Below are positions 55,679 through 64,000 of a DNA stretch of 64,000 bases, in pieces. Location of the stretch: positions 1 to 64,000 of the forward strand of contig CAVREG010000014.1 of the NCBI GenBank assembly GCA_963720075.1, given 5' to 3'. Position 1 is the stretch's first letter. Every line of letters starts with the position of its first letter. This DNA is from PALSA-188 sp963720075 (lineage in GTDB: Bacteria; Acidobacteriota; Terriglobia; Terriglobales; Acidobacteriaceae). The notes beneath the pieces are model-generated. The model had not been told where the DNA came from and ran no database searches. It saw only the letters and a list, made by a program, of their open reading frames with translations. The translations under genes and the position numbers were made by a program.

Positions 55679-58573
55679 ATGAAAGAAATCAATTATTTGG
55701 GAGAAAACCAGCGCGTGCCGCTCGACCTTAAATCTACCATCAATTTGCCCAAAACCGACTTCCCAATGAAGGCGAATTTGCCTCAAAACGAGCCGAAAAC
55801 CCTGGCCCGGTGGGAGAAGATGGGCATCTATGGCCGTATTCAGCAAGCCCGTCACGGGGCGCCGATGTATGTTCTACACGATGGCCCTCCCTATGCCAAT
55901 GGGCCAATTCACCTCGGCCATGCCCTCAATAAATGTTTGAAGGACTTCATCGTGAAGTCGAAAAGCATGGCGGGAATGGACGCCCCGTATGTCCCCGGAT
56001 GGGACTGCCATGGCCTTCCGATTGAGATCAAGGTTGACCAGCAGCTCGGCGGCAAGAAGTTGCAGATGAATCCTGCCGACGTTCGCCTTGAATGTCGCAA
56101 GTACGCTCAAAAATATCTCGACCTTCAGCGCGAGCAGTTCAAACGGATTGGCGTCTTCGGGCGCTGGGATAATCCCTATTCCACGATGACTCCGCAATAT
56201 GAGTCAGTGGTCTTGTCAACGCTCTACGACTTTCTTGAAAAAGATTTCGTTTACAAGGGCCTGCGGTCGGTCTACTGGTGTATTCATGATCGAACCGCGC
56301 TGGCGGAAGCGGAAGTCGAGTACGAGGACCACACCAGTCCCACGGTTTGGGTGAAGTATCGGCTTCAATCCGATCCGCGAACGATTGATCCCTCGCTGGC
56401 TGACGCTCGCATTCATGGCGACAAACCAATCTTCACAGTCATCTGGACGACTACTCCGTGGACGCTTCCCGCGTCCATGGCGGTCGCGTTTCATCCAACC
56501 GAAGAATATGTGGCTCTGGAGACGGACAAGGAAATTTATATCGTTGCCGAGAAGTTGGCTGGGGTGGTGGCCGAGAAGTGCGGTTTCACTGACACTAAAC
56601 TTTTGGCTCGTTTTCCTGGAAGAGCCATGGAAAATTCATGGTTTTATCATCCCTTTTTGTCGTGGGAACGGCGGAAGATTCTCGGCGTGCTCGCCGACTA
56701 CGTGACCATGGACACAGGCACGGGCGTGGTGCACACCGCGCCCGCTCACGGTGCTGAGGATTTCATCACAGGCACGAAGTACAAGATTGATCCCACGTGT
56801 GACGTTGACGCCGGCGGGCGATTGCGCAATGGTTTGCCGGAATACGACGGCCTGCAAGTTTTCAAAGCGAACGCGCCAATCATCGAACTGCTGAAAGCTC
56901 GCGGCGCGCTCCTGCACACCGAAAACTTGCAACATTCTTATCCTCACTGCTGGCGCTGCCATAATCCAATTATTTTTCGCGCAACGGAACAATGGTTTAT
57001 CTCGATGGAGACGCCGATGCAAGGCGGAACCTTGCGCAGTCGCACGCTCGAAGAAATTAAAAAAGTAAAATGGGATCCGGGCTGGGGCGAAGAACGTATC
57101 TCGAACATGATCGCTAATCGTCCGGACTGGTGCATCTCTCGCCAGCGTATTTGGGGAGTGCCCATCGCGGTATTTCTATGCGCAGGCTGCGGCAAGCCGC
57201 TGAATAATCCTGAAATCAATCGCAGAGTAGTTGAGCTGTTTGCGACGGCTGGTGCCGACGCCTGGTACACGGATAGAGCCGATCTAATTGCGCAAGGCGC
57301 GAAATGTCCGGCATGCTCCGGAACAAAGTTCACCAAAGAAACTGACATTCTCGACGTTTGGTTCGAATCCGGATGTAGCTATCTTGCCGTGCGCGACGCT
57401 GATCCCGCGCTTCCTTGGCCCGCGGATTTATATACCGAGGGCGGAGACCAGCATCGTGGATGGTTCCATTCTTCCCTGCTCTGCGCGGTTGCGACTCGGG
57501 AAAGCGCTCCTTACAGAATGGTGGCAACCAGCGGCTGGACTCTGGACGAGCAAGGACGCGCCATGTCGAAGTCGCTCGGCAATGTGGTTGATCCGGTGGA
57601 TATCGCCAATCGGCTGGGCGCGGAGATTGTCCGCTTATGGGTGGCGTCAGTTGATTTTCGCGAGGATGTAACGTGCTCCGAACAACTGATGCAGCGCGTC
57701 GCCGACAACTATCGCAAGATTCGCAACACGCTGAAGAATGTGCTCGGGAACCTATACGACTTCGATCCCGAACGCGATGCGGTGGTGTTTGAAAATATGG
57801 AAGCGATTGACCAGTACATGCTTCGGCAAACGGTTGCACTCTCTGCCGAAGTGACGCGCTGGTATGAAGAGTTTGCCTTTCATAAAATTTACCATCGCGT
57901 GAATCATTTCTGCGTCGTAGATCTGAGCGCCTTTTATTTTGATGTGCTCAAAGACCGGCTTTATACGTTCACAGCAAACTCACCGGGACGGCGTTCCGCG
58001 CAAACCGCAATGTTCAGGATCGCTGAGGCGCTCATTCGGCTGTTGGCGCCGATTATGAGCTTCACCTCCGATGAGGTTTGGGATTATCTGCCAAAAGCGA
58101 AAACTCGGCTCGAAAGTGTGCACTTGGCGAAGTTCCCTGCTGCCGAGGACATTCTTGGTGACGCCATACCTGATGACCTAAAGCAAATGGACGATTGGGC
58201 AACGTTGCTTGCCGTTCGCGAGCAGGTACTTAAGTCTCTAGAAGAAGCACGGAATGAAAAACTGATCGGAGTGAATCTGGGAGCGAAGGTCGCAATCGTC
58301 GCGCCCGAACCGGCGCATTCCGTACTTGCGCGCTATAAAGAGCAGCTTCGCTATTTGTTTATCGTTTCGGCGGTCACGCTGGAAGCCAGCGGTTCAAGCA
58401 ACGGCAACACCGGATTGACGGTAAAAGTGAGCAAGGCCGACGGTCAGAAATGCGAACGCTGCTGGAATTATTCAACTCACGTCGGGGACGATCCTGCGTA
58501 TCCGACGGTCTGCGAGCGATGCAGCGGGCGCCTAAACGAAATCGAGGCGGCACGCGTTGCCGAAACTGGTTAG
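55679..58573 (+). CDS. ileS: Isoleucyl-tRNA synthetase
   Basis: A 964-residue class I synthetase. HIGH motif: PIHLGHALNKCLKD. The editing domain contains TTPWTLPASMAVAF and GTGVVHTAPAHGAEDF. KMSKS motif: GRAMSKSLGNVVDP. The C-terminal zinc finger is CERCWNYSTHV...CERCSGRL, as in the bacterial IleS type. Full length and uninterrupted, in contrast to the broken genes of the first 18 kb. It is followed by a long palindromic element and then lspA, a common pairing. Confidence 0.97.
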   Translation: MKEINYLGENQRVPLDLKSTINLPKTDFPMKANLPQNEPKTLARWEKMGIYGRIQQARHGAPMYVLHDGPPYANGPIHLGHALNKCLKDFIVKSKSMAGMDAPYVPGWDCHGLPIEIKVDQQLGGKKLQMNPADVRLECRKYAQKYLDLQREQFKRIGVFGRWDNPYSTMTPQYESVVLSTLYDFLEKDFVYKGLRSVYWCIHDRTALAEAEVEYEDHTSPTVWVKYRLQSDPRTIDPSLADARIHGDKPIFTVIWTTTPWTLPASMAVAFHPTEEYVALETDKEIYIVAEKLAGVVAEKCGFTDTKLLARFPGRAMENSWFYHPFLSWERRKILGVLADYVTMDTGTGVVHTAPAHGAEDFITGTKYKIDPTCDVDAGGRLRNGLPEYDGLQVFKANAPIIELLKARGALLHTENLQHSYPHCWRCHNPIIFRATEQWFISMETPMQGGTLRSRTLEEIKKVKWDPGWGEERISNMIANRPDWCISRQRIWGVPIAVFLCAGCGKPLNNPEINRRVVELFATAGADAWYTDRADLIAQGAKCPACSGTKFTKETDILDVWFESGCSYLAVRDADPALPWPADLYTEGGDQHRGWFHSSLLCAVATRESAPYRMVATSGWTLDEQGRAMSKSLGNVVDPVDIANRLGAEIVRLWVASVDFREDVTCSEQLMQRVADNYRKIRNTLKNVLGNLYDFDPERDAVVFENMEAIDQYMLRQTVALSAEVTRWYEEFAFHKIYHRVNHFCVVDLSAFYFDVLKDRLYTFTANSPGRRSAQTAMFRIAEALIRLLAPIMSFTSDEVWDYLPKAKTRLESVHLAKFPAAEDILGDAIPDDLKQMDDWATLLAVREQVLKSLEEARNEKLIGVNLGAKVAIVAPEPAHSVLARYKEQLRYLFIVSAVTLEASGSSNGNTGLTVKVSKADGQKCERCWNYSTHVGDDPAYPTVCERCSGRLNEIEAARVAETG

Positions 58574-58594
58574 CTGATGCCGGCAGTTTAATCC

Positions 58595-58672
58595 GGGAAG
58601 GGCCCGACTTCCAGTCGGGCCGGTTGCTGATGTTGCGCCGATTACGGCCCGACTGGAAGTCGGGCCCTTCCC
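58595..58672. repeat. Perfect 27-base inverted repeat, each arm itself a palindrome
   Basis: Arms 58595-58621 and 58646-58672 are exact reverse complements, separated by 24 bases. Inside each arm GGCCCGACT-TCC-AGTCGGGCC forms a nine-base hairpin of its own. The distal arm is followed by TTTTC, so it could terminate the ileS transcript. The double-palindrome form is that of REP/BIME-like elements. Confidence 0.9.
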
Positions 58673-58699
58673 TTTTCAACCTGAGGCCGACTATGAACA

Positions 58700-59185
58700 A
58701 TGCGTAAATTTCATTTCCTCATCGCGCTCCTAATCGTCATTCTCGATCGCGCTTCCAAGTGGCTCGTCGCCAAAGATATTTCCCTGCACGACAGCATTCA
58801 GCTCATTCCACATGTTTTTTACCTGACCCATGTTGAGAACCGTGGCGCGGCGTTCGGGCTGTTCGCAGAATCGCCCTCGCAATGGAAGATCGGGATGCTG
58901 ATCCTGTTTTCTATCGTGGCGCTGGTCGTTGTATCGGCCCTGCTCTGGCGAAGCGGTCACGCCGTAACGACCGGCATCGGCCTCTCCCTCATCCTCGGTG
59001 GAGCGATCGGTAATCTCTGGGATCGCCTATTGAATGGGCGCGTCGTGGATTTTCTGCTCGTCTACCTCGGCTCATACCAATGGCCAGCCTTCAACGTCGC
59101 AGACAGCGCAATAGTCGTCGGCGCAGGATTGCTGGTATACGAAATATTGTTCGATAAGTCGCCCGCCCATGAAAAATCGGCCTGA
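58700..59185 (+). CDS. lspA: Lipoprotein signal peptidase
   Basis: A 161-residue inner-membrane aspartic protease that cleaves prolipoproteins such as the OmpA-type one in this window. It has four membrane helices, HVENRGAAFGLFAESPSQWK, LILGGAIGNLWDRLLNGRVV with DF (first catalytic Asp) and FNVADSAIVVGAG (second Asp). Standard length. The gene follows ileS after the palindromic repeat. Confidence 0.95.
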   Translation: MRKFHFLIALLIVILDRASKWLVAKDISLHDSIQLIPHVFYLTHVENRGAAFGLFAESPSQWKIGMLILFSIVALVVVSALLWRSGHAVTTGIGLSLILGGAIGNLWDRLLNGRVVDFLLVYLGSYQWPAFNVADSAIVVGAGLLVYEILFDKSPAHEKSA

Positions 59186-59207
59186 TCGGATTTGTCGCTA
59201 ATAAATA

Positions 59208-59249
59208 GCGCGGAGGGATGTGCAGAATATTTCCGCACGCTCTCCGCGC
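59208..59249. terminator. Hairpin terminator between lspA and the VOC gene
   Basis: A stem GCGCGGAG/CTCCGCGC (59208-59215 with 59242-59249), extended by an inner GTGC/GCAC pair. It sits between converging genes; only short T runs follow on either strand. Confidence 0.65.
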
Positions 59250-59274
59250 CCTTACTCGAAACTATTTCTTCTGA

Positions 59275-59769
59275 CTATGCTGACTTCCGGTTCGCCTGCT
59301 CCATCTGGGCGTAGAAGTCCTTAGCCCGTACTGACATTTCCTGCTCGGTCACGTCTTCCTTGTGCGTGGCGATGCCCCATTCTTGGCCGTAGGGATCGAC
59401 AAAGTGGCCAAAACGATCTCCCCAGAACATATCCGAAACCGGCATCTTTGCTTTACCGCCCGCGTTTACGGCTCGCTGAAAGGCTTTATCTACATCTTCA
59501 ACGTAAAGATAAATACTTCCGCTGGTACCGCCGAGCGTTTGCGGAGATTTGTTGCCCATGGCTGGTGACTCGTCGGCGATGAAGATTATCGAATCGCCGA
59601 TTTTTAACTCGGCATGGGAAATTTTGCCATCCGGACTCGGATATCGGCTTATCTCCTCAGCGCCTAATGCCTTCTTGTAAAACTCAATGGCCTCGGCTGC
59701 ATTGCGGACGGTGAGTGTAGGAGTAGCGGTGTGGAATCCCTTCGGGATTGGTGTTTTGGAAGGTGCCAT
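59275..59769 (-). CDS. VOC-superfamily (PhnB/glyoxalase-like) protein
   Basis: The start at 59769 with AAAGGAG nearby gives 164 residues; the longer reading from 59832 is unsupported. A vicinal-oxygen-chelate fold is seen: FHTATPTLTVRNAAEAIEFY, HAELKIGDSIIFIADESPAM, GSIYLYVEDVDKAFQRAVNA, GGKAKMPVSDMFWGDRFGHF and VDPYGQEWGIATH. This is the PhnB-like subgroup, often annotated as glyoxalase/bleomycin-resistance-like, of unknown substrate. It stands alone. Confidence 0.85.
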   Translation of the reverse strand: MAPSKTPIPKGFHTATPTLTVRNAAEAIEFYKKALGAEEISRYPSPDGKISHAELKIGDSIIFIADESPAMGNKSPQTLGGTSGSIYLYVEDVDKAFQRAVNAGGKAKMPVSDMFWGDRFGHFVDPYGQEWGIATHKEDVTEQEMSVRAKDFYAQMEQANRKSA

Positions 59770-59947
59770 CTGATTGTCTCCTTTGCATCTGGCTTGGGCC
59801 AGAGATGAATATTGAAGAAAAAGCGGCACCATGATTTTACGCCGGTTCAGGTTTGGAGAGGAGCAACGGATTGTGGAAATTTCAGGTTTGCCGGTTCGCG
59901 AAAAGTTTGCGCCAGATCGAGCGAGGTGCCCGAAATCTCGCCCTAAC

Positions 59948-60769
59948 TTAGGTAAGGTAAGTCGCTTGGACCTGTTCTTTAAGCGCCGTGCCGCTCAATT
60001 TTCTCGAACGAGCTTCATGCAGATACCAGAACAAGCGCCGCGCCGCAGCATCAGGAGCCAAACCGCCGGTCCGAATGTTCGAAATGCAGTTCCGTTCAGC
60101 GTCGGTGCGTCCCGGGCGCGGTTGCCATGTGATGTAGGCACCTAGGCTGTCGTGCGAAGAGAGGCCGGGCCGCTCCCCAATTAGCACAACGGACAGTGAA
60201 GCTCCCAGCAGCGAGCCCATCTGATCGCCGATCGCTACTCTGGCGTTCTTCACCACGCAAATCGGACCACAGGTCCATCCGGCATGAAAAAGCATAGGAA
60301 GGGCCACATTCAACAATGGTATCGCGTTTCTTTCGGGTGCGACCGCCGACAGACCGTCGGCGATACCGAAGACGACATCACACACTGACGATTTGAGCCG
60401 AGATTCCGATTCCTTCGCAAGCACGCGCCCGAGGTCGGGACGCCGAACATACGTCTCACGATCCGCAGCTGCACTATTCAAAGTGAAAACGGGGATGCCG
60501 AATTTCTCGAGCATCGGCATTTCCTGGCGCACTCGCTGCGCGAAGTGCTCAATGTCGAATTCTTCTTTTATGGCATCCCGTGCCTGGGCGTGCGCCAGTT
60601 GAAAGTCCAAAATATTTGCCGTTACGATACTGGAGCCGCTACGACCCAAAGCGACGCGGGCGGAGGTATATTTCCGCAAGCTTCTGAGCGCCTCGTTCGA
60701 GGCGTGAATCAATGCTGGCGACGAGCCGTCGCCCATCTTCTCCGGCTCGGACTCATTCGATTCATTCAT
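59948..60769 (-). CDS. eutC: Ethanolamine ammonia-lyase small subunit
   Basis: A 273-residue EutC, partner of EutB in the adenosylcobalamin-dependent split of ethanolamine into acetaldehyde and ammonia. Family motifs: LRKYTSARVALGRSGSSIVT, DFQLAHAQARDAI, SSVCDVVFGIADGLSAVAPE, ARVAIGDQMGSLLGASLSVV, LIGERPGLSSHDSLGAYITW and ERNCISNIRTGGL. The ATG at 60769 overlaps the eutB stop as ATGA. No microcompartment shell or eutA/D/E/G genes are in the window, so acetaldehyde is handled elsewhere. Confidence 0.95.
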   Translation of the reverse strand: MNESNESEPEKMGDGSSPALIHASNEALRSLRKYTSARVALGRSGSSIVTANILDFQLAHAQARDAIKEEFDIEHFAQRVRQEMPMLEKFGIPVFTLNSAAADRETYVRRPDLGRVLAKESESRLKSSVCDVVFGIADGLSAVAPERNAIPLLNVALPMLFHAGWTCGPICVVKNARVAIGDQMGSLLGASLSVVLIGERPGLSSHDSLGAYITWQPRPGRTDAERNCISNIRTGGLAPDAAARRLFWYLHEARSRKLSGTALKEQVQATYLT

Positions 60770-62106
60770 GCGGGAAGCATTGCAGGCACAGCCAGCCGGA
60801 AGGGCGCGCCGCTTTCCAGCCACGTTTCAAACTCTGGCGCCGGTCGCAATCCCAACGCTGATCGCAGGTAGAGAGCGTCATGAAAAGAGGTGCTCTGATA
60901 TTGCAGCATCACGTCGTCCGCTCCCGGAACGCCCATGATGTAGTTCACACCCGCGACTCCAAGCATAGTAAGGAGTGCGTCCATATCGTCCTGATCGGCC
61001 TCGGCGTGGTTGGTGTAACACACGTCGCAGCCCATAGGCAATCCGAGAACCTTGCCGCAGAAGTGGTCTTCCAGTCCGGCGCGAATAATCTGTTTGCCGT
61101 CGTAAAGATATTCCGGACCGATGAAACCAACGACGGTATTCACCAGCATCGGCGAGTAATGCCGGGCGACCCCATACGCTCGCGCCTCACAAGTTTGCTG
61201 GTCCACGCCATGGTGCGCGTTAGCCGAAAGCGCGCTGCCTTGACCAGTTTCGAAATACATGACGTTGTCGCCGATGGTTCCGCGCTTAAGCTCGCGCGCC
61301 GCCTGATTCGCTTCACCCAACATATTCAGGTTAATGCCAAACGAAGTGTTCGCCAGTTCAGTCCCTGCGACCGACTGGAACATAAGATCAATCGGTGCTC
61401 CCCGATGTAACGCCTCCATTTGCGTGGTGATGTGCGCGAGAACACAGCTCTGTGTGGGAATCGCGTAACGCTCGCGAGCGTAATCAACCAAACGAAGCAA
61501 TGTCGAAACAGTTGCGACATTGTCGGATGCGGGATTGATACCGATGACCGCATCTCCGGACCCAAGCAGCAATCCATCAATAATCGCCGCGGCAATTCCC
61601 GCCGGGTCGTCAGTCGGATGATTGGGTTGAAGACGTGTCGAAAGGCGACCGGGGAGACCAACAGTGGTTCGAAAACGTGTTACCACCCTTATCTTGCGTG
61701 CCACTGTAATCAGATCCTGAGTCCGCATGATCTTCGACACAGCTGCCGCCATCTCGGGAGTGATCCCAGGCGCGAGCTTCGCGAGGACATCACCGCTTGC
61801 ATCGTCGGAGAGAAGCCAGTCGCGGAAACCACCCACCGTGAGGCTGGCAATTTTTGCGAACGCTGACTCGCTGTGGGAATCGAAAATGAGGCGAGTGACT
61901 TCGTCGGTCTCGTGGGGAATGACAGCTTCGTGAAGGAATGTACTTAGCGGCAGATCGGCCAGCGCCATCTGCGCCGCGACCCTCTCGACCGCGCTCACCG
62001 CCGCGATTCCGGCCAACTCGTCCCCTGAGCGCAAGGGAGTGGCCTTCGCAAGCAGATCCTTCAAATCGCGAAAGTCGTAAGTGACGCCGTGAATGGTTTG
62101 CTTCAT
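60766..62106 (-). CDS. eutB: Ethanolamine ammonia-lyase large subunit
   Basis: A 446-residue EutB, the catalytic TIM-barrel subunit that binds ethanolamine and, with EutC, adenosylcobalamin. It shows LLLGSGDAVIGINPASDNVA, LMFQSVAGTELANTSFGINL, MYFETGQGSALSANAHHGVD, MLVNTVVGFIGPEYLYDGKQ and LGLPMGCDVCYTNHAEADQD, with the C-terminal MGVPGADDVMLQYQSTSFHD. The start is ATG 62106, ignoring a short upstream extension. It is translationally coupled to eutC. No B12 riboswitch is recognisable in the 210 bases upstream. Confidence 0.95.
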   Translation of the reverse strand: MKQTIHGVTYDFRDLKDLLAKATPLRSGDELAGIAAVSAVERVAAQMALADLPLSTFLHEAVIPHETDEVTRLIFDSHSESAFAKIASLTVGGFRDWLLSDDASGDVLAKLAPGITPEMAAAVSKIMRTQDLITVARKIRVVTRFRTTVGLPGRLSTRLQPNHPTDDPAGIAAAIIDGLLLGSGDAVIGINPASDNVATVSTLLRLVDYARERYAIPTQSCVLAHITTQMEALHRGAPIDLMFQSVAGTELANTSFGINLNMLGEANQAARELKRGTIGDNVMYFETGQGSALSANAHHGVDQQTCEARAYGVARHYSPMLVNTVVGFIGPEYLYDGKQIIRAGLEDHFCGKVLGLPMGCDVCYTNHAEADQDDMDALLTMLGVAGVNYIMGVPGADDVMLQYQSTSFHDALYLRSALGLRPAPEFETWLESGAPFRLAVPAMLPA

Positions 62107-62317
62107 GCACACGATAGTTCACGGTGACATCAGGAGTTCTAGTTGAGCAGCCGCTATTGTAAGTCAGGCTGAGTAGCGTTCGCCGCCTTCAGGAACTCGA
62201 CTGGAACGCATATACAATGGTGCGTTTGTACTTCTGGGACGCGCAAGTGTCATATAAGAGTTGCCGACGTAATTTGTGCTACGGTGCGGGGTGAGCCCGA
62301 GCCCCTTAGGACGTGAT

Positions 62318-63049
62318 ATGCCGGATACAGTCGCCAGCGAACTTCCCGAGAATCAGTCAGCCAAAGCTATTGCGCCGCTATGGCACACCGCCGCCGTCCT
62401 CGTGGCATTGTTCGGATATTCCGCACTAAGTGCACATTTTCACGGAGTAGCGCCTAGGAGGTTCTATGCCGGAAAACCACACACATTAACGGCAGGCTAT
62501 CTCATCGCGGCTCTTTTTGAATGGCTGCTCGTGGCATTTCTTTGGTTCGGAGTCCGTCTTCGCGGCGCAACGCTCCGAACGCTGCTCGGGAACCGATGGG
62601 TCAAGCCATTGGCATTCTTCCGCGATCTGGGTATTGCCTTCGTCTTTCTAATTGCTTCGAATGTGATTTTAGGAATCTGCGGCCGTCTGTTGAAAGCGGC
62701 GACAAGTCGAGCAGTTCGCGATATTGTTCCGCATGCGCTGGTGGAGGTGTGGCCATTTCTCCTACTGGCCTTGACAGCCGGCATTTGCGAAGAGATCATT
62801 TTTCGTGGGTACCTGCAAAGACAGTTAGCAGCATTCACCAAAAGCGCCGCAGCCGGAATTATTCTCCAAGGAGTTGTCTTTGGTGCCGCGCATGCTTACC
62901 AAGGGCTGACGCACATGATTCTGATTGCTGTTTTCGGTTGTTTATTTGGACTGCTCGCGATTTGGCGGCAAAACCTGAGGCCGGGAATGATTGCGCATTT
63001 TCTGCAAGACGGAATCCTTGGTCTGCTAATCAGCCACCGCCTGCAATGA
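62318..63049 (+). CDS. CPBP-family intramembrane glutamic protease
   Basis: A 243-residue membrane protein with about six helices. CPBP/Abi motif 1: AGICEEIIFRGYLQRQL (EExxxR). Motif 2: GVVFGAAHAYQG. Motif 3: GMIAHFLQDGILG. These glutamate and histidines form the active site of CAAX-like proteases of this family; in bacteria their targets are mostly unknown, some linked to bacteriocin self-protection. The ATG at 62318 begins MPDTVASELPEN; a longer frame from 62276 is unlikely. Confidence 0.82.
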   Translation: MPDTVASELPENQSAKAIAPLWHTAAVLVALFGYSALSAHFHGVAPRRFYAGKPHTLTAGYLIAALFEWLLVAFLWFGVRLRGATLRTLLGNRWVKPLAFFRDLGIAFVFLIASNVILGICGRLLKAATSRAVRDIVPHALVEVWPFLLLALTAGICEEIIFRGYLQRQLAAFTKSAAAGIILQGVVFGAAHAYQGLTHMILIAVFGCLFGLLAIWRQNLRPGMIAHFLQDGILGLLISHRLQ

Positions 63050-63121
63050 CATCTTCGGAGGGCCCGATTGGCTGATGACGGTGCCGCAATTCGGCTCCCC
63101 ACCCCATTCCCGAATACAACC

Positions 63122-64000
63122 CTAAGGCGTCCCATACAACTGCCGGTACATATTCGCGTTCCTCAGAATTGCTTGTACGTACTCGCGGGTCTCGGTGAAT
63201 GGGATGGACTCCACGAATTCTTGCGGATCGCGGTACTTCCCGTATCCCAGCCAGGTTTGCACTCTGTCAGTACCTGCGTTGTACGCGGCGAGCGCATATT
63301 CGAATGCTCCGAACTGATCTACCATGGCGCGAAAATAGCGCGTGCCAAGTTGCAAATTCATGCCTGGGGTAAATAGTTCAGCGGCCTTGTAGTGTTTGAT
63401 CTTTTGCTGCCTGGCCAGCGTCTTCCCAACCTTGGGAAGCAATTGCATCAATCCCACGGCATCTTTTCGCGACACTGCATTGGGATTGAATTCCGACTCC
63501 TGCCGAATTAGAGAAGCTACAAGATATGGATCGAGCGCATTGGTGGACGAGAATCTTTTCAAATCGAGCCAATAGGGTTTGGGGAAAAGAGCTTCCCAAT
63601 ATGAGCGCGGCAGGCTGTCCAAATCCACCGCGAAATAATTTGGGACGGCGCGCTTCAAGACTTCGATTGCGATGTCGTAACGTCCCGCGTCCTCGTACAT
63701 ACGCGCCGTTTCCGCGGGAAGCCAGTCGCCTTTGTCCTCCTCATCTGCCGCCTTCAATTCGCGCACCGCGAAATCCAACAGACCTCCATTTTCGAGCAAG
63801 TGCGCCTTTTGCACTCTAAGGTCATCCGTTGGGACGGCGTCATTTGCCGGCGAGGGATCGGAATTCATGGGGGGCACGCGATCCAACAAGGCATAGTCTT
63901 GAGGCGGCCCGTTCACCTTCATCTTTGCCAATTGCTCGCGGGCCAGTTCGCCGTAATAAAAATTACGGAATCGTAGCGACAGCTTTTGGTAGTAGGCCGC
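63122..64000 (-). CDS. Soluble lytic murein transglycosylase, 3' part (N-terminus outside window)
   Basis: Open to the window edge: upstream of 63931 the frame continues as AAYYQKLSLRFRNFYYGELA. The C-terminal SLT domain has the catalytic Glu in LIRQESEFNPNAVSRKDAVG followed by LMQLLPKVGKTLA, and YALAAYNAGTDRVQTWLGYG. The preceding helical superhelix segment resembles Slt70. It cleaves peptidoglycan between MurNAc and GlcNAc, making 1,6-anhydro ends. About 290 residues are visible of perhaps 650-750. Confidence 0.9.
   Translation of the reverse strand, partial: AAYYQKLSLRFRNFYYGELAREQLAKMKVNGPPQDYALLDRVPPMNSDPSPANDAVPTDDLRVQKAHLLENGGLLDFAVRELKAADEEDKGDWLPAETARMYEDAGRYDIAIEVLKRAVPNYFAVDLDSLPRSYWEALFPKPYWLDLKRFSSTNALDPYLVASLIRQESEFNPNAVSRKDAVGLMQLLPKVGKTLARQQKIKHYKAAELFTPGMNLQLGTRYFRAMVDQFGAFEYALAAYNAGTDRVQTWLGYGKYRDPQEFVESIPFTETREYVQAILRNANMYRQLYGTP

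Noticed and set aside
59948..62106. Ethanolamine-utilisation microcompartment locus
   Set aside because: Only eutB and eutC are present; no shell proteins, reactivase or aldehyde-processing genes nearby.
62107..62317. Cobalamin riboswitch upstream of eutB
   Set aside because: No B12-box-like sequence or expected stem order in the intergenic region.

Overview
The window looks like a chromosomal segment of a soil-type Acidobacteriota (class Terriglobia). Direct markers are a PadR regulator paired by an ATGA overlap with an 'acidobacterial duplicated orphan permease', the futalosine menaquinone genes mqnA, mqnC and mqnD, and several short dispersed palindromic repeats between genes. No rRNA and no CRISPR array were seen. 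Reading frames are tightly packed on both strands.

Layout. 1-2.8 kb: broken PadR/ADOP pair (-). 3.1-5.9 kb: a Myb-like/zinc-finger DNA-binding protein diverging from a sigma factor and a zinc anti-sigma-type membrane protein. 6.0-11.2 kb: a probable integrated island. It holds three unfamiliar genes (one with a HEPN-type RxxxxH motif, one AbiGi-like), a 1 kb gene-poor stretch with palindromic repeats, an excisionase-like HTH protein and a tyrosine integrase whose 3' end lies inside a tRNA-Glu gene. 11.5-17.8 kb: glpD, a PDZ/GAF/PAS sensor kinase and an NtrC-type regulator, each with several single-base frameshifts. 17.8-19.5 kb: MlaE/MlaF-type lipid transport pair. 19.6-24.3 kb (-): a hypothetical gene, then dprA and topA separated by an inverted-repeat-flanked four-helix-bundle gene.

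24.4-33.0 kb (+): mqnA, a VTT membrane protein, mqnC, a glycosyltransferase, a secreted aminopeptidase, bioY and mqnD. Between mqnC and the glycosyltransferase lies a minus-strand tRNA-like gene with a structured trailer, followed by decayed toxin-antitoxin genes on both strands. 33-43.7 kb: Dph6-like ATPase, TPR protein, AIM24 protein, OmpA lipoprotein, uvrC, a helical-repeat protein, a BadF-type kinase, NUDIX, ABC-F and bactofilin. 43.8-48.4 kb (-): msrB, altronate dehydratase with a sodium:solute symporter, and a UBP zinc finger.

48.5-53.5 kb (+) is a four-gene iron-uptake-type operon: FTR1 permease with a cysteine-rich C-terminal domain, two FtsX/MacB-type permeases, and an ABC ATPase carrying a complete DtxR/IdeR-like metalloregulator at its C-terminus. 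A sigma70-like promoter overlapped by a palindrome precedes it. 53.5-64 kb: murI, a TonB-type protein, ileS, lspA, a VOC protein, eutBC, a CPBP protease and the 3' part of a lytic transglycosylase.

Most promising for follow-up: the ATPase-DtxR fusion operon; the tRNA-like RNA whose trailer has two hairpins complementary to its own 7-nt anticodon loop; and the tRNA-Glu island. Frameshifts are concentrated in the first 17.8 kb and at 22.9 and 27.5-28.2 kb, while long housekeeping genes elsewhere are intact, so assembly error and true decay both need to be considered.
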